Counted from the first letter of the stretch, positions 17,632-28,702 are shown. The stretch is DNA of 52,474 nucleotides from Oxalobacteraceae bacterium (GCA_030698225.1 JAUYNR010000007.1:1-52474); one strand, 5' to 3'. Notes: generated from the letters alone by a model not told the origin. Translations and numbers: made by a program.

Positions 17632-19764
17632 CTAGTAGTGGATCCGTGCATAAGGCGTAAGCTGTGCTGCATCGCGTGCTTCCTTGAGAGTGAAGATGCC
17701 TTTTTCGGCCAGTAATGGGAGCATCTTGAGCAGCACCTCGGCAGTGACTATGGCGTCGCCCAAAGCGGTGTGGCGACCGACAATATCGACCCCCAGGCGG
17801 TTTGCGATTGCTTCCAGCGAGTGCAGTTCCTGGTGTGGATGTATCACTTGTGACAGCAACAGGGTGTCGAGTACCGGTTGGGTGAAGCTGATCCCGGTCC
17901 TTGCCTCCAGCATCTGCAAAAATCGCATGTCGAACGCTGCATTGTGTGCCACCAGGATGGTGTCCTGGGCGAAACGATGGAATTGCGGCAGCACTTTTTC
18001 TATTGGCGGCTGGCCGATCAGCATCGCATCGCTGATGCCGTGGATCGCGATTGATTCTGCGCTGAGCTTGCGGCCTGGCAGTATCAGCTGATCCAAATTT
18101 TCATGCGACAGCAGACGGCCGTTGACGATATGCAGCGCGCCGAGCGAGATGATTTCGTCGCCGGCCGCCGGTTGCAGACCGGTGGTTTCAGTATCGAATA
18201 CCGTGTAACTGAGTTGCGACAGCAATTGCTGGTCAAGTTCTGCGGTCTGGCCCGATTGCTGGAACAGGTTAAAGTCGTAAAATTCCGGCCGCGCGGATTT
18301 CTTGATGCGGATATCGAGTGCTGCCCGTGCTGCCGCCAGCGGCAACAACAAGCGGTAGCACGATGTCTGTCGTGCCAGGTCGAACAGGTAAACCGCTTCG
18401 CCGCCCTGGCCGGTGATCACTGCATTCAGAGTGAGCAAGGGGTTGGCGGCGCCCATCTGGAGCGGCGTGCTCTCCCATAATCGCAAGGTTTCTGCCGCTA
18501 CCGGCGCACCGCGCCAAGCCAGGTCCAGGTGGGCCAGACGTTCGGTACGCTGCAGGTCCAAATGCAGCGTGCTGACATTGCATTGGGTGGCCAGGCGCTG
18601 CGCCAGATACGCCAGTGCTTGCGTCAGTGCATAGCTATCCACCTTCAGCCACAGCGCCGGATCGATGGTATTGCTGCTGTCGATGCGCAGGTCCGGCGTT
18701 TCTATGCGCCGCTGCAGCAGCGCAATCAGGTCGACGCCGCGCATCTGCTCAAGCTGCCAGCCTTCGCCATGATAATCGGCCTGGCCTTGTTCAGTCTGGT
18801 CGATCTGGCGTGCCAGGCGTTGCGATTCATCGTCGATGATGGCGGTGAACTGGCTTCTTTTTTGGCTGCTCATGTCAGGGAATTGCTGCATCGTTTCCAG
18901 CGCTGCGCGGATGTTGGCCAGCGTCGCGCGCGTGTCCTGGGTGAGCGACTGCAGCAATGCGTCGCGCTGGCTTTCTGCGGCGACGTTGCGGGTGATGTCT
19001 TCCAGCGTCAGCACGAAACCGTCGAGTGCATTGCTACCGTCCAGCACCGGAGCCATGTGCGCGCGCACCAACTGGCCATTGGCCAGGGTGGCAACAAACT
19101 CGGAGACAGGTCGCGCCGAAGGATCGGCACCCTGTTGGCGCTGGTGCTGGATTTGTTCCAGTGCATGCACGATCAGATCGCGTTCGATCACGCCGAAAAT
19201 GGAACGCCCCAGCCCGATCGTGGTACCGGTCGCATCGTGCGCCTCCAGCAATTCGGTTGCGTGGGTGTTGTAGAGCAGGATGCGACCTTCGATATTGCAA
19301 ACCAGCACGCTTTGGGCCAACTCCGACATCAGCGCTGCCAGCCGGTTCTTTTCTTCTAGCAGCGCACGATTTGCCTGTGCAATTTTGGCCTGAACGTCGC
19401 GTTGCAGCTCCTGAAAAGTGGTCGCCAAAGTATTGATCTTGCCTGCCAGCACGCGTACTTCGGCCGCTCCCCGTGATGCTGCCCGATGTTCCGGATTGGT
19501 GCTCAGCATGATCACCACATCTTCAGACAGCAGTTCCAGCGGACGTACGTAATGGGCCTGCAGCGCCTTAAGCCCGGCGCCCAGTCCCAGCAGCAGCAAC
19601 AGCGCCAGCACCATTAAAATCTGGATGCGCGAACCCAGCATCTCGGTCAGCAGTAGCTGTTGCGCCGGCTCCAGGCTTGATGCCAGGATCAGAAACGCCA
19701 AACAGAAAATGCCCAGCAGGACCGCGTACAGCAGCGCCAGTACCAGCCAAAATCGAGCCTTCAT
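17632..19764 (-). CDS. Membrane sensor-like protein (degenerate kinase part) fused to DEDDh 3'-5' exonuclease
   Basis: 710 residues. Two N-terminal membrane helices (about 5-30 and 47-67) are followed by a HAMP-like/coiled segment (about 70-145), a PAS domain (about 145-260), and a stretch that looks like a kinase dimerisation and ATPase region without its key residues: at the H-box position it reads [11 protein letters not shown]. The last ~190 residues are a DnaQ-like exonuclease with all five DEDDh residues: D524 and E526 (FDTETTGL), D612 (HNAAFD), H665 and D670 (GRHTALGD). It overlaps the upstream response regulator by ATGA and so is the last gene of the CrbS/CrbR-like operon. An exonuclease tethered to the membrane by a sensor module is unusual. 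The substrate is unknown. Confidence 0.85.
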   Translation of the reverse strand: MKARFWLVLALLYAVLLGIFCLAFLILASSLEPAQQLLLTEMLGSRIQILMVLALLLLLGLGAGLKALQAHYVRPLELLSEDVVIMLSTNPEHRAASRGAAEVRVLAGKINTLATTFQELQRDVQAKIAQANRALLEEKNRLAALMSELAQSVLVCNIEGRILLYNTHATELLEAHDATGTTIGLGRSIFGVIERDLIVHALEQIQHQRQQGADPSARPVSEFVATLANGQLVRAHMAPVLDGSNALDGFVLTLEDITRNVAAESQRDALLQSLTQDTRATLANIRAALETMQQFPDMSSQKRSQFTAIIDDESQRLARQIDQTEQGQADYHGEGWQLEQMRGVDLIALLQRRIETPDLRIDSSNTIDPALWLKVDSYALTQALAYLAQRLATQCNVSTLHLDLQRTERLAHLDLAWRGAPVAAETLRLWESTPLQMGAANPLLTLNAVITGQGGEAVYLFDLARQTSCYRLLLPLAAARAALDIRIKKSARPEFYDFNLFQQSGQTAELDQQLLSQLSYTVFDTETTGLQPAAGDEIISLGALHIVNGRLLSHENLDQLILPGRKLSAESIAIHGISDAMLIGQPPIEKVLPQFHRFAQDTILVAHNAAFDMRFLQMLEARTGISFTQPVLDTLLLSQVIHPHQELHSLEAIANRLGVDIVGRHTALGDAIVTAEVLLKMLPLLAEKGIFTLKEARDAAQLTPYARIHY

Positions 19765-20135
19765 GCGCCGTCAGCCAGCAAACGTTGCACCTGCGCGATC
19801 AGATCCTTGGTGGAAAACGGTTTGGTCACATACGCATCGGCGCCCAGTGCGATCCCTTTGCTGACTTCAATTTCGCGTCCCTTGGCCGACAGCATGATGA
19901 CCTTGATCCGGTTCCACCGGCTGTTTTCGCGGATTCTCTGGCAAATCTCGAAGCCGTTGAGTTGCGGCAGCATGATGTCAAGCAGCACCAGATCGGGCTG
20001 GAACGTGGCTATTTTTTGCATCGCATCTGCACCGTCGCGCGCGGTCGCGACTTCATAGCCGCTTTGCTGCATCAGGAATTCAAGCGAGATGACGATGTTC
20101 GGTTCGTCATCGACAATCAGGATTTTATGCGGCAT
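19761..20135 (-). CDS. Single-domain response regulator (CheY-like)
   Basis: 124 residues consisting of one receiver domain: [12 protein letters not shown] (acidic pocket), phosphoacceptor Asp in [18 protein letters not shown] and the conserved Lys in YVTKPFS. It has no output domain. The frame is open to 20243, but ATG 20135 gives the family N-terminus and overlaps the kinase end by 11 bp. It overlaps the exonuclease start by 4 bp. The likely phosphodonor is the adjacent symporter-type kinase. Without a DNA-binding domain it must act on a protein target, possibly the co-encoded sensor/exonuclease protein (inference), unlike CrbR, which has a LuxR domain. Confidence 0.9.
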   Translation of the reverse strand: MPHKILIVDDEPNIVISLEFLMQQSGYEVATARDGADAMQKIATFQPDLVLLDIMLPQLNGFEICQRIRENSRWNRIKVIMLSAKGREIEVSKGIALGADAYVTKPFSTKDLIAQVQRLLADGA

Positions 20136-22872
20136 GTTGTGTCTCCAGCGTTGCTGCAAGTGGTAGCGTAAACGCAAAGTTTGCGCCTTCGCCCGGCCGG
20201 GATTGTACCCATAACCGGCCACCGAAATGATGAATGATTTCACGGCTGATCGGCAAACCGAGCCCGGTTCCTTGCGGCTTGCCGGTCAAGGTGTCGCCGC
20301 CCTGGCGGAATCGGTCGAAAATCAATTCCTGGTCCTGCTCCCGCACGCCGGGGCCATTGTCGCTGACAGTCACTTGCCACTGATCGCCCAGCGCCGCCAG
20401 GCTGACACGGATGCGGCCCTGGGTTTGATCGCAGAACTTGACTGCATTGGACAATAGATTGAGCATCACTTGCATCAGGCGGTCGTGGTCGGCCACGATC
20501 GGTGCCTGCTGCGACGGTAATTCAAGCGTCAGGACTATGCCTTTTTCCTGCAGCAATTGGCTAATGGTGCTGAGCGAATCGCCAATCACCTGCCTCAGGT
20601 CGAGCGGCACCGCATTCCATTCTGCGCTGCCGGAGCCGATCTTGGCAAGATCGAGCACGTCGTTGATCAGCCGGGTCAGGCGTTCGCTTTCCTTGATCAC
20701 GATATCTAGATACTCGCTGCGGCGGGCTGCTGCCAGGTCGGGATTGTCGCGCAGTATCTCCGAGAACGCGCGGATCGATGTCAGCGGCGTGCGCAGTTCA
20801 TGGGTTATGGTCGAGATGAAATTATCCTTCAAATGATCCAGTTCGGTCAGCCTCGCATTGGCGGCCTTGAGTTCAGCCGATGCTTGCTCAAGTTCGTGCG
20901 ATTTCTGCTCCAGTTGACGGCTGTATGCGATGACTTGCGAAGTTTCATTCAATATCGCCATGACCTCCTCCAGCCCGAGCTGCTCCTCGTCTACCACCGA
21001 TGCGATCATTGCGCGCGCCGAAGCCGCGCCAATTGCGCCGGCCAGTTGGATTTCAGCGAAATGCACCAGTTCGGCGTCGGCCATCTTCAGTTTCTTGACG
21101 CCGCGCTGGCGGCTGTATTGCGTCAGCAATTCCTCGGCACGGGCAGCCCCCAGGAAACGCCGCAACAAATCCGACAGTACCTCGACCGGGGCGCTGCCAC
21201 GCCACAGGCGCGTGCCATGGGCGCGGGCATCGACAAACAGTATCGCCTGGGCTTTTTCGGCAGCATTCTGGCGACCGGTAAGCGAGACTCCGACATACGC
21301 GCCGATATTGGCCAGCATGCTCCAGAACAGCGCGTGCGTAACCTGATCCAGCCCGGTTAGCCCGAACAGCTGGCGCGGCTTCAGCCATTCGATGCCAAAC
21401 GGCCCGAGCGCGATAAAACTTTCGGGCAGCCAGCCGGATTGTGCAAACGACGGCAGCAGCAGCGTGTACAGCCAGAGCAGAAAACCGGCACACAAGCCGC
21501 TCAGCGCGCCAGCCAGGGTGCCGTTTTTCCAGTAGATGCCGCCCAGCATCGCCGGTGCGAACTGGGCCACCGCGGCAAATGAAATCAGGCCGATCGAGAC
21601 CAGTGCATAGGCTTCGCCGGCCAGGCGGAAATACGCATAGCCCAGCATCATCAGCAGCACGATCGCACCGCGCCGGATGTTGAGCAGGAACTGGCTCAGG
21701 TCGGCATGCCGGTTGCGCCGAAATGAGGCGGTGCGCAACAGCAGCGGCATCACCAGGTCGTTGCAGACCATGGTGCTCAGGGCGATGCTTTCGACGATGA
21801 TCATGCCGGTCGCTGCGGACAGGCCGCCGATGAATACCAGCAGCGTCAAGCTTTGCTGCTGTGTCAGCATCGGCAGCGCCAGCACGAACATGTCGGCATC
21901 GACGCTGCCATCGGGGAAGTGCATGATGCCGCCAAATGCAATCGGCAGCACAAAGATGTTGATGATCAGCAGATACAGCGGCAGCAGCCAGATGGCGCGA
22001 TTGAGGTGGCTTTCATTGATGTTTTCAATCACCGCAATCTGGAACTGGCGCGGCAGAAACAACAACGACAGCATCGATAGCAGGATCAGCGAAGCCCAGC
22101 TGCCAAACGCGATGCTGCCGCTGCCGCCGATATCGCTGCCGAGGGTGAGCAATTTCTGCAATTGCGGCACCAGCTGGGCCTGCCTGAACAGGTCGCCAAA
22201 GCCGTCGTACATGCTGAAGGTAACGAAGATCCCGACCGCCAGGAAGGCCACCAGCTTGACGATGGATTCGAATGCGATGGCGGCCACCATGCCTTCGTGG
22301 CGTTCTGCCACATCCAGATGGCGGGTGCCGAACAGGATGGTGAAGGTTGCCAGCAGCAGCGCGATATACAGCGTGGTGTCGCTCCATATCGGCCCCGCCT
22401 CGATGCGTCCGGTCATGATGTCCGGATAATGCAGCAGCACGGTAAAGCTGGCCGAGACCGCCTTCAACTGGAGCGCGATGTAGGGTACGATGCCGACCAC
22501 CGCAATGATCGTCACCAGACCTCCCAGCAGCGCGCTCTTGCCATAGCGCGATGCGATGAAGTCGGCAATCGATGTGATCCGGTTGGCTTTGCTGATGCGG
22601 ATGATCTTGCGCAACACCATCCACCACAGCGCAATCATCAGTGTCGGGCCCAGATAGATCGGCAGAAATCCGATGCCGTTTGCGGCGGCGCGCCCGACGC
22701 TGCCGAAGAAGGTCCACGAAGTCGCATATACCGCCAGCGACAGCGAATAAATCGTCGGGTTGTTGATAATGCTGGCGCCGGCGTCGGCGCGCTTGTCGCC
22801 GTAATAGGCGATCGCAAACAGCAGGCCCAGGTAGGCGAACGACGCCAGTACGATGACCCAGCCCTGCAGCAT
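20125..22872 (-). CDS. CrbS-type sensor histidine kinase with a sodium/solute symporter domain
   Basis: 915 residues. The first ~530 form a sodium:solute symporter (SSSF) fold with 12-13 helices ([47 protein letters not shown]). A STAC-like linker (about 540-640) and a coiled coil (about 650-680) follow. The kinase core has the H-box [12 protein letters not shown] (His691), N-box [10 protein letters not shown]1 [10 protein letters not shown] and G2 GTGLGLPIS. Such proteins sense or transport a small solute and phosphorylate a partner regulator; in Vibrio CrbS controls acetate metabolism. The acetate-type symporter genes directly upstream agree with that. It follows the small membrane protein gene by one base. 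Confidence 0.93.
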   Translation of the reverse strand: MLQGWVIVLASFAYLGLLFAIAYYGDKRADAGASIINNPTIYSLSLAVYATSWTFFGSVGRAAANGIGFLPIYLGPTLMIALWWMVLRKIIRISKANRITSIADFIASRYGKSALLGGLVTIIAVVGIVPYIALQLKAVSASFTVLLHYPDIMTGRIEAGPIWSDTTLYIALLLATFTILFGTRHLDVAERHEGMVAAIAFESIVKLVAFLAVGIFVTFSMYDGFGDLFRQAQLVPQLQKLLTLGSDIGGSGSIAFGSWASLILLSMLSLLFLPRQFQIAVIENINESHLNRAIWLLPLYLLIINIFVLPIAFGGIMHFPDGSVDADMFVLALPMLTQQQSLTLLVFIGGLSAATGMIIVESIALSTMVCNDLVMPLLLRTASFRRNRHADLSQFLLNIRRGAIVLLMMLGYAYFRLAGEAYALVSIGLISFAAVAQFAPAMLGGIYWKNGTLAGALSGLCAGFLLWLYTLLLPSFAQSGWLPESFIALGPFGIEWLKPRQLFGLTGLDQVTHALFWSMLANIGAYVGVSLTGRQNAAEKAQAILFVDARAHGTRLWRGSAPVEVLSDLLRRFLGAARAEELLTQYSRQRGVKKLKMADAELVHFAEIQLAGAIGAASARAMIASVVDEEQLGLEEVMAILNETSQVIAYSRQLEQKSHELEQASAELKAANARLTELDHLKDNFISTITHELRTPLTSIRAFSEILRDNPDLAAARRSEYLDIVIKESERLTRLINDVLDLAKIGSGSAEWNAVPLDLRQVIGDSLSTISQLLQEKGIVLTLELPSQQAPIVADHDRLMQVMLNLLSNAVKFCDQTQGRIRVSLAALGDQWQVTVSDNGPGVREQDQELIFDRFRQGGDTLTGKPQGTGLGLPISREIIHHFGGRLWVQSRPGEGANFAFTLPLAATLETQHAA

Positions 22873-22873
22873 C

Positions 22874-23122
22874 TCAGTCCTTCGCAGTCAGCGTTGCGGC
22901 GTCGCCGTCCGCAGGGCTCTCGGAGAGCGACGATTTTTCCGCGATATATGCCAGCAAGCCGATAATAAGTGCCCAGGCAACAAACAGATACGCATATAAA
23001 ACGGGGACGCCGAACCAGGTGCTGGCATCGTTGAACAGCGCCAGCAGCGGGTAATTGAACAGGAGCCAGCCTAGGATGAATACGGCGGCAAAGCGCTGAC
23101 CGGTAAGGTTGCGTTGGAACAT
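22874..23122 (-). CDS. Small two-helix membrane protein preceding the symporter kinase
   Basis: 82 residues with two hydrophobic helices (about 10-27 and 40-62: AAVFILGWLLFNYPLLALF and VLYAYLFVAWALIIGLLAYIAEK) and a short acidic tail. It ends one base before the kinase start, so the two are co-translated. Similar small proteins commonly precede CrbS-type kinases in beta-proteobacteria (recollection). It may act as an accessory subunit of the symporter domain, in the way DUF485 proteins accompany ActP (inference). I recognise no named family. Confidence 0.75.
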   Translation of the reverse strand: MFQRNLTGQRFAAVFILGWLLFNYPLLALFNDASTWFGVPVLYAYLFVAWALIIGLLAYIAEKSSLSESPADGDAATLTAKD

Positions 23123-23205
23123 CGGATATCCTTTGCGGCTACCTGTATGGGATGTGACTAATATTGCCCTAAATGCACCGCTATCGTCAAACTTGCCGCA
23201 TCATT

Positions 23206-23235
23206 AAAAAAGCCCCGGAAATCGCTTTCCGGGGC
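23206..23235 (-). terminator. Intrinsic terminator after actP
   Basis: On the minus strand a perfect 10-bp stem (GCCCCGGAAA / TTTCCGGGGC, 4-nt loop) is followed by TTTTTT. It lies 21 bp after the actP stop and separates the symporter pair from the kinase operon. Confidence 0.92.
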
Positions 23236-23256
23236 CGTGTACTTCACATCAGGGTG

Positions 23257-24921
23257 TTAGTGACCGGAAGCTCCGACAGCGCCGATGCCGGTTTCTGAAC
23301 GCATTCTCTGCGCCTCGTAACCTGCACGGTCCAGACGGGCCCGATCGCTGGTGTCGAGAATCGAAAATAGCCAGATGCCGACGAAGCCGGCAGTCATCGA
23401 GAATAATGCCGGCGAGGTGTACGGGAAGATCGCATTTTCGTAACCCAGCACGTCAACCCATACCGACTTCGATACCACCGTCAAGCCAACCGCGGTAATC
23501 AGGCCGAGAAAGCCGCCGATGGTGGCGCCGCGCGTGGTGCAATCTTTCCACAAGACAGACATGAACAATACCGGGAAGTTGGCCGAAGCGGCAATCGCGA
23601 ACGCCAGTGACACCATGAAGGCAATGTTCTGCTTCTCGAACACGATACCCAACACCACCGCAATGATGCCCAGGACTACGGTCGTGATGCGCGACACCCG
23701 TAGCTCGTTGGCGCTGGTCGCGTTGCCTTTCTTGAACACGGTTGCATACAGGTCATGCGATACCGCCGATGCGCCGGACAGCGTCAAGCCTGCCACCACA
23801 GCCAGGATGGTTGCGAACGCCACTGCCGAGATAAAGCCGAGGAACACGTTGCCGCCGACTGCTTTGGCCAAATGGATGGCGGCCATGTTATTGCCGCCCA
23901 GCAGATTGCCGGCAAGATCCTTGAATTCCTGATTGGTGCTCACCAGGACAATCGCGCCAAAGCCGATGATGAAAGTCAGGATATAAAAGTAAGCGATCCA
24001 GGTAGTGGCCCAGAATACCGATTTACGTGCTTCCTTGGCGCTTGGCACAGTGAAGAAGCGCATCAGGATGTGCGGCAAGCCGGCAGTACCGAACATCAGC
24101 GCCATACCGAAAGAGATGGCTGATATGGGATCCTTGATGAAAGTCCCCGGTCCCATGATGGATTGACCCTTTTCATGAATTTCAACCGACTTGGCAAACA
24201 GTGCTTCAGGGCTGAAATTGAATTGCGACATCACGACATAGGCCATGAAGGTGGCGCCTGACAGCAACATGATTGCCTTGATGATCTGTACCCAGGTAGT
24301 TGCGGTCATGCCGCCGAACAACACGTACACCATCATCAGGCTACCGACGATGACGACTGCGATCCAGTATTCCAGACCGAACAGCAGCTTGATCAACTGA
24401 CCGGCACCGACCATCTGGGCGATCAGGTAAAACGCTACCACTACCAGCGTGCCGGATGCCGCAAATACGCGGATCGGGGTCTGCTGAAAGCGATAAGCGG
24501 CAACGTCGGCAAAGGTGAAGCGGCCGAGGTTACGCAGCCGTTCCGCCATCAGGAAGGTGATCACCGGCCAGCCGACCAGGAAGCCGATCGAGTAGATCAG
24601 GCCGTCATAGCCATTCAGATATACAGCAGCCGAAATACCCAGGAAGGACGCTGCCGACATATAGTCGCCGGCAATCGCCAGGCCGTTCTGGAAGCCGGTG
24701 ATGCCGCCGCCAGCGGTGTAGAAGTCAGCTGCAGATTTGGTTTTCGACGCGGCCCATTTGGTAATAAACAAGGTCAGGATAACGAACGCGCCAAACATCG
24801 AAATTGCGGTCCAGTTGGTCGGCTGCTTGACAGCCTGGCCGAGATCGGCGCCGGCAGCATAAGTTGCACCCGCCAGCGAAAACAGTGCCAACGCACCGAA
24901 TATACGTTTCAAATTCGTCAT
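23257..24921 (-). CDS. actP: Cation/acetate symporter, ActP family
   Basis: 554 residues with an N-terminal signal-like helix and about 13 membrane helices of the SSSF fold. Diagnostic stretches include [40 protein letters not shown] (Na+ site), [16 protein letters not shown] and [21 protein letters not shown]. Family members take up acetate, glycolate or similar short carboxylates with Na+ or H+. It overlaps the DUF485 partner gene by one base, the standard yjcH-actP arrangement. The neighbouring CrbS-like kinase and phasin support an acetate/PHA context (inference). Substrate is assigned by family only. Confidence 0.93.
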   Translation of the reverse strand: MTNLKRIFGALALFSLAGATYAAGADLGQAVKQPTNWTAISMFGAFVILTLFITKWAASKTKSAADFYTAGGGITGFQNGLAIAGDYMSAASFLGISAAVYLNGYDGLIYSIGFLVGWPVITFLMAERLRNLGRFTFADVAAYRFQQTPIRVFAASGTLVVVAFYLIAQMVGAGQLIKLLFGLEYWIAVVIVGSLMMVYVLFGGMTATTWVQIIKAIMLLSGATFMAYVVMSQFNFSPEALFAKSVEIHEKGQSIMGPGTFIKDPISAISFGMALMFGTAGLPHILMRFFTVPSAKEARKSVFWATTWIAYFYILTFIIGFGAIVLVSTNQEFKDLAGNLLGGNNMAAIHLAKAVGGNVFLGFISAVAFATILAVVAGLTLSGASAVSHDLYATVFKKGNATSANELRVSRITTVVLGIIAVVLGIVFEKQNIAFMVSLAFAIAASANFPVLFMSVLWKDCTTRGATIGGFLGLITAVGLTVVSKSVWVDVLGYENAIFPYTSPALFSMTAGFVGIWLFSILDTSDRARLDRAGYEAQRMRSETGIGAVGASGH

Positions 24922-25226
24922 TAAAGCACCTCTTTGCGGATTTGGGCGGTCAGATCATCGAACTCGCCATTGGCGCGTCGAACATAAATGCCTGTGATGA
25001 TGACGGTAAATACAATTACGAAAAGCCCGATCGGCATGCCCCATGTCATGACGCCGGCTCCCATTTTGGCGGCGAGCAATTCCTTGTTGAACGCGATCAG
25101 CATGATGAAGCCGTAATACACGATCATCATGATCCAGGTCAGGGTCCAGCCGTAACTTGAGCGGGTTGAGACAAGTTTTTGATAGTTGCGGTTGGATTTT
25201 ATCTTTTGAACAAGATCATCTTCCAT
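24921..25226 (-). CDS. yjcH: DUF485 membrane protein (YjcH type), partner of ActP
   Basis: 101 residues. The conserved start [38 protein letters not shown] is typical of DUF485, with two helices (about 25-45 and 60-80) and an acidic/Arg tail ([12 protein letters not shown]). It is always found before actP-type symporters and probably assists the transporter. Its stop overlaps the actP start by one base. It is the first gene of the minus-strand symporter operon; its promoter must lie in the 350-bp gap to the CBS-domain gene. Confidence 0.93.
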   Translation of the reverse strand: MEDDLVQKIKSNRNYQKLVSTRSSYGWTLTWIMMIVYYGFIMLIAFNKELLAAKMGAGVMTWGMPIGLFVIVFTVIITGIYVRRANGEFDDLTAQIRKEVL

Positions 25227-25575
25227 TTTTGAAATATCCTATAGTTATGTTATTAGCCAGCGAGATTGAAGTAACAGGAACGTTGATCAAGGAGAGTTTT
25301 TTGCTCGCTTGATACTATTGGATGTACAAAGGCCTCGGACCTCGTCATCGCAATATCATCTAGGTGCTCAGGCTATCTTCAAATGCTTACTTCACACTTA
25401 CTCTGCATGCAACCGCTGGCCGGCAAATCGATCTTAATTTATACTGTACTGTGTAATTATTTTTTTTCATTGATTACTTGCGCAAAATGTACTGTTTCTG
25501 ACTATACTCCTGCGTATTTCCATTGTTTGATAAGCGCTGTTTTAGCTTTCGATTATTCACGTGCGGGACAACCCT
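25227..25575. other. Divergent intergenic region between actP operon and CBS-DUF294 gene
   Basis: No gene is seen. The region is AT-rich on its right half, carries an inverted repeat-element copy (G, 25441-25510), and must hold the promoters for both directions. I find no clear FNR or sigma-54 consensus here. Confidence 0.6.
25441..25510 (-). repeat. Dispersed ~70-bp intergenic element, copy G (inverted, degraded)
   Basis: Read on the minus strand it begins GAGTAT, has GCGCAAGTAATCAATG at the core position, then AATTACA and ends CAGTAT. Length and both ends agree with copies A-E, but the core is diverged. It is the only copy in the opposite orientation. Confidence 0.5.
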
Positions 25576-27483
25576 ATGCGTCAGACCGAATCTTCACCGA
25601 CAGATCAGCAGCTTGCCAGTCTGGCCGACTTCGAACCATTTTCCGCGGTGCCGCCGGAGCGTTTGCGAGGGATGTTCGAGGCGGCCCGGCCGGTTCCCTT
25701 TGCCGCCGGCGCGCCGATTTTCGACCTGCAGTTCCAGGACGGACAACGCGCCATCCTGGTTATCCGGCAGGGGCGGGTGTCGGTGCGCAAGCCATCGATG
25801 GAGCATGGTGTCGGCGAGCTGCTCGGCCCCGGCATGCTGTTGCCGCTCGATCTCGCACTGCCGGTGCGCGAGTCGGTCGAGATATACACCGCAGCCGAGG
25901 ATTGCGTGTGCTGGTCGCTGGCGCCAGCTGGCATTGCCGCCTTGCTGGCTGAACCGGCGGTGCTGCGCTGGGCGATCGCCCAGTGCTGGCGCCTGCACGA
26001 GCGGATCATGCAAAACATCGCCAGCGATATCGAATCGAACCGGATCGCCGTACAGATCAAGTTCCAGCCCTTGAGCAGCCTGATCAAGCAGAGCCCGTTG
26101 ACAGTCGACGTTTCCGATAGCGTCAACCAGGCGATTGCGCTGATGACACAGCACAAAATCGGATCGGTGATCGTGACCGAGGCCGGACGCGTGGCCGGCA
26201 TACTAACCGAGTCCGATACGCTGCGGCGGGTCCTGGCACCCGGCCTGGATCCGGCGCAAGCGGTCAGCACGGTAATGACGCCGGCGCCGGTCTGCCTGCC
26301 GATGACCAGTTCGGTGGCTGAGGCGGCGCTGGAGATGACCAGTCGCTCGATTCGCCACATGCCGATTGTCTCGGAGGAGGGCGCGCTGGTCGGCGTGATT
26401 TCGGAGCGTGATCTGTTCGTACTGCAGCGTACCGGTTTCGGTCATCTGGAAGCGCCGATCGAGCGCGCAAGCTCGATTGCAGCGCTGCGCAATGCGGTCG
26501 ATAGCATCCGCACCACCTGCGGCGGCCTGTTTCGTTACGGCATGAGCGCCGAACAGATCACGACCCTGGTTTCCGCGCTCAACGACCGGGTGCTGGTGCA
26601 ACTGATACACATCGTCGGTGCACCAAAACTGCATGATGGACAAGAAGTGCGCTATTGCTGGCTTGCCTTTGGCTCGGAAGGGCGGCAGGAGCAGACATTC
26701 TCCACCGATCAGGACAACGGCATCATTTTCGTACCGTCGCCGGGCGCCGATGCGGCCGCGGTCGAGGCATTGCGCAATGTACTGCTGCAGTTCGCATCCA
26801 CAGTCAATCTCGGACTCGATGCCTGCGGCTTTCCACTGTGCGAGGGCGACATCATGGCGCGCAACCCCAAGTGGTGCCTTACCCTGGATGAATGGAAGAG
26901 CCGTTTTGCCACCTGGATTTGCGAACCCGACCCGCAAGCGTTATTGCATGCAAGTATCTTCTTCGATCTGCGCCCGCTATACGGGGAAGCAGCGCTGGCG
27001 GAAACCCTGCGCGACCATCTGTTTGCGCTGTGTCGGGACAGCCCGCTGTTCCTGCATCTGATGGCCAAGAATGCGCTGGAAACCACGGTCCCGCTGGGGG
27101 TGCTCTCGCGTTTTTCCACCGACGGCGGCAAGTTCGGTGGGACTATCGACCTGAAAAAACGTGCGGCCCGGCTGTTTGTCGATATCGGCCGCATCTTTTC
27201 GCTGGCGCACGGTGTGCGCGCCACCAATACCGCCCAGCGTCTGCTGCTGGGCGGCGCCAGGGCGAAGCGAAAGCCGGAGGCAATCGATGCCGATGTCGCA
27301 GCCTTTCATTTCGTTCAGACCATCCGCATACGGGGCCAGCTCAACCGTGCCGCAGGCAGTCACGACGATCCGAACCGGATCAATCCCTATGCGCTGAACG
27401 AAATCGACCAGCGGGTCCTGATCGAGGCATTGCGACAGGTAAAGCTGTTGCAGGCGCGCTTGCGAATCGACTACCAGATCTGA
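25576..27483 (+). CDS. cNMP-binding/CBS-domain protein with DUF294 nucleotidyltransferase-like domains
   Basis: 635 residues. A cyclic-nucleotide-binding-like domain (about 10-140) is followed by two CBS repeats (about 160-290: LMTQHKIGSVIVTEAGRVAGILTESD and SIRHMPIVSEEGALVGVISERD). A DUF294 nucleotidyltransferase-like domain follows with FGSEGRQEQTFSTDQDNGI near 375-390, and a C-terminal helical substrate-binding domain. The GSEGR...D.D arrangement resembles GlnD/GlnE-type active sites; no substrate is established for most members. These proteins often accompany ActP and DnaQ-like exonuclease genes, as here (recollection). ATG 25576 is chosen because GGGA lies seven bases upstream; an in-frame GTG lies at 25561. 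Confidence 0.88.
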   Translation: MRQTESSPTDQQLASLADFEPFSAVPPERLRGMFEAARPVPFAAGAPIFDLQFQDGQRAILVIRQGRVSVRKPSMEHGVGELLGPGMLLPLDLALPVRESVEIYTAAEDCVCWSLAPAGIAALLAEPAVLRWAIAQCWRLHERIMQNIASDIESNRIAVQIKFQPLSSLIKQSPLTVDVSDSVNQAIALMTQHKIGSVIVTEAGRVAGILTESDTLRRVLAPGLDPAQAVSTVMTPAPVCLPMTSSVAEAALEMTSRSIRHMPIVSEEGALVGVISERDLFVLQRTGFGHLEAPIERASSIAALRNAVDSIRTTCGGLFRYGMSAEQITTLVSALNDRVLVQLIHIVGAPKLHDGQEVRYCWLAFGSEGRQEQTFSTDQDNGIIFVPSPGADAAAVEALRNVLLQFASTVNLGLDACGFPLCEGDIMARNPKWCLTLDEWKSRFATWICEPDPQALLHASIFFDLRPLYGEAALAETLRDHLFALCRDSPLFLHLMAKNALETTVPLGVLSRFSTDGGKFGGTIDLKKRAARLFVDIGRIFSLAHGVRATNTAQRLLLGGARAKRKPEAIDADVAAFHFVQTIRIRGQLNRAAGSHDDPNRINPYALNEIDQRVLIEALRQVKLLQARLRIDYQI

Positions 27484-27537
27484 GTCGGCCGTAAAATCTG
27501 CCAAAAAAGCCCGGCTCCGATCGTTCGGCGGCAGAAG

Positions 27538-28437
27538 TCAATGTGACATCAGCACCGGCACTGTCATCGATAGCATCATGGTGCGGGTGACACCACCCAG
27601 CATGGTTTCACGGAAGCGTGAATGACCGTAACCGCCCATGACGATCATATCCACAGTCATGTCGCTGGCCAGTGATAACAGGCTGTTGCCGATATCCATG
27701 CCGGAAAATTGTTGTGCCTCGCCGGTCTGGCTATCCACCTTTTGCTTGCTCAGGTTGGTGCCGGTAGCTTGCAGCGATATTTCAACCTTGATGCCGTGGC
27801 GCGCCAGGTACAGTGCGATATCGGCACCGGGTTGAGCGCCGTGGACTCCCTCCTTGGCATTGCTGTTGAATATCACGACGTAGACGATCTCGGCCCGTTT
27901 CAGTAGCGGGATCGCATCGGTCACTGCGCGCGTGGCTTCCCTGCTGCCGTCCCACGCGATCAGGATGCGTTTTCCGATATTTTCAAAGTGTCCTGCATAC
28001 GGAATCACCAGCACCGGGCGGCCGGCATTGAGCAGCACATATTCCGGAAAATCCGACAGTATGGTGGGCGATGGTTCGTCCGGGTCGATTTGCCCAACCA
28101 CCACCAGATCGCTGTAACGGGCCTGCAGGCAGATGCCGCCGGCGGCCTCGTCATCGATTACCCGCTGCTCGAACGAAGTGACGCCGATTTTTCGAACCAG
28201 CGGCTCGAATTTCTGCAGCGCGTTGTCAGCGCGCTCCCTGAGAAACGCCATGTGCGTGATCAAGCCCGGATCGTTGTCGGTGATGGTCTGATCGCGGTAC
28301 AGATAACGTGATACGCCGGTCATTGCAGCGCCTATCAGGTGGGCATTTTCAGCCAGTGCAATTTCACTTGCAATCCGGATGCAATCTTCTGCGTGTTTTG
28401 ACTCGTCGACATGCACGAGAATGGTCTTGAACGACAT
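27538..28437 (-). CDS. Universal stress protein, tandem UspA domains
   Basis: 299 residues containing two Usp domains. The first begins FKTILVHVDESKHAEDCIRIASEIA; the second contains KRILIAWDGSREATRAVTDAIPLL and ends MGGYGHSRFRETMLGGVTRTMM, the G-x2-G-x9-G(S/T) nucleotide-binding motif. It is a cytoplasmic stress-survival protein of unknown molecular action. ATG 28437 is used because AAGGAG lies seven bases upstream. A perfect FNR box is centred 72 bp before the ATG. A -10-like TATGCT (28478-28473) sits about 34 bp inside the box, which fits class II activation at low oxygen. Tandem Usp proteins are typical ANR/FNR targets in Pseudomonas. Confidence 0.92.
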   Translation of the reverse strand: MSFKTILVHVDESKHAEDCIRIASEIALAENAHLIGAAMTGVSRYLYRDQTITDNDPGLITHMAFLRERADNALQKFEPLVRKIGVTSFEQRVIDDEAAGGICLQARYSDLVVVGQIDPDEPSPTILSDFPEYVLLNAGRPVLVIPYAGHFENIGKRILIAWDGSREATRAVTDAIPLLKRAEIVYVVIFNSNAKEGVHGAQPGADIALYLARHGIKVEISLQATGTNLSKQKVDSQTGEAQQFSGMDIGNSLLSLASDMTVDMIVMGGYGHSRFRETMLGGVTRTMMLSMTVPVLMSH

Positions 28438-28502
28438 AGCGTACTCCTTGGTTGGTGTGCACAAGCATAAAAAAACAGTAACGTGGTCCGCTCCCGGCCT
28501 GG

Positions 28503-28516
28503 TTGATTAATATCAA
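28503..28516 (-). promoter_or_regulatory. Perfect FNR/ANR box between usp and phasin genes
   Basis: TTGATTAATATCAA matches TTGAT-N4-ATCAA exactly and, apart from its palindromic symmetry, could serve both directions. It is 66 bp before the usp ATG and 187 bp before the phasin ATG. The spacing to a TATGCT -10 fits the usp side best. Confidence 0.8.
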
Positions 28517-28702
28517 GCATAGCGGACGCTTGTGCCGTTTCCGGGTGCATATTTTTAGCGCCAGTTTGCACATCAATTTTTTGATATCGCGCAAACCGCA
28601 TTGCGGTGCAAGTGCCAAACTGGAATTTGTTTTTATGGCCGGATTCTTCGTGGATTGGAGAATGCCGCGCGTCGATTCTGATTTCCCTCCAGGAGCATCA
28701 TT

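Noticed and set aside
27484..27537. Terminator between the CBS-DUF294 gene and usp
   Set aside because: A-rich and GC-rich blocks are present but no stem longer than 5 bp with a matching T-tract could be drawn convincingly.
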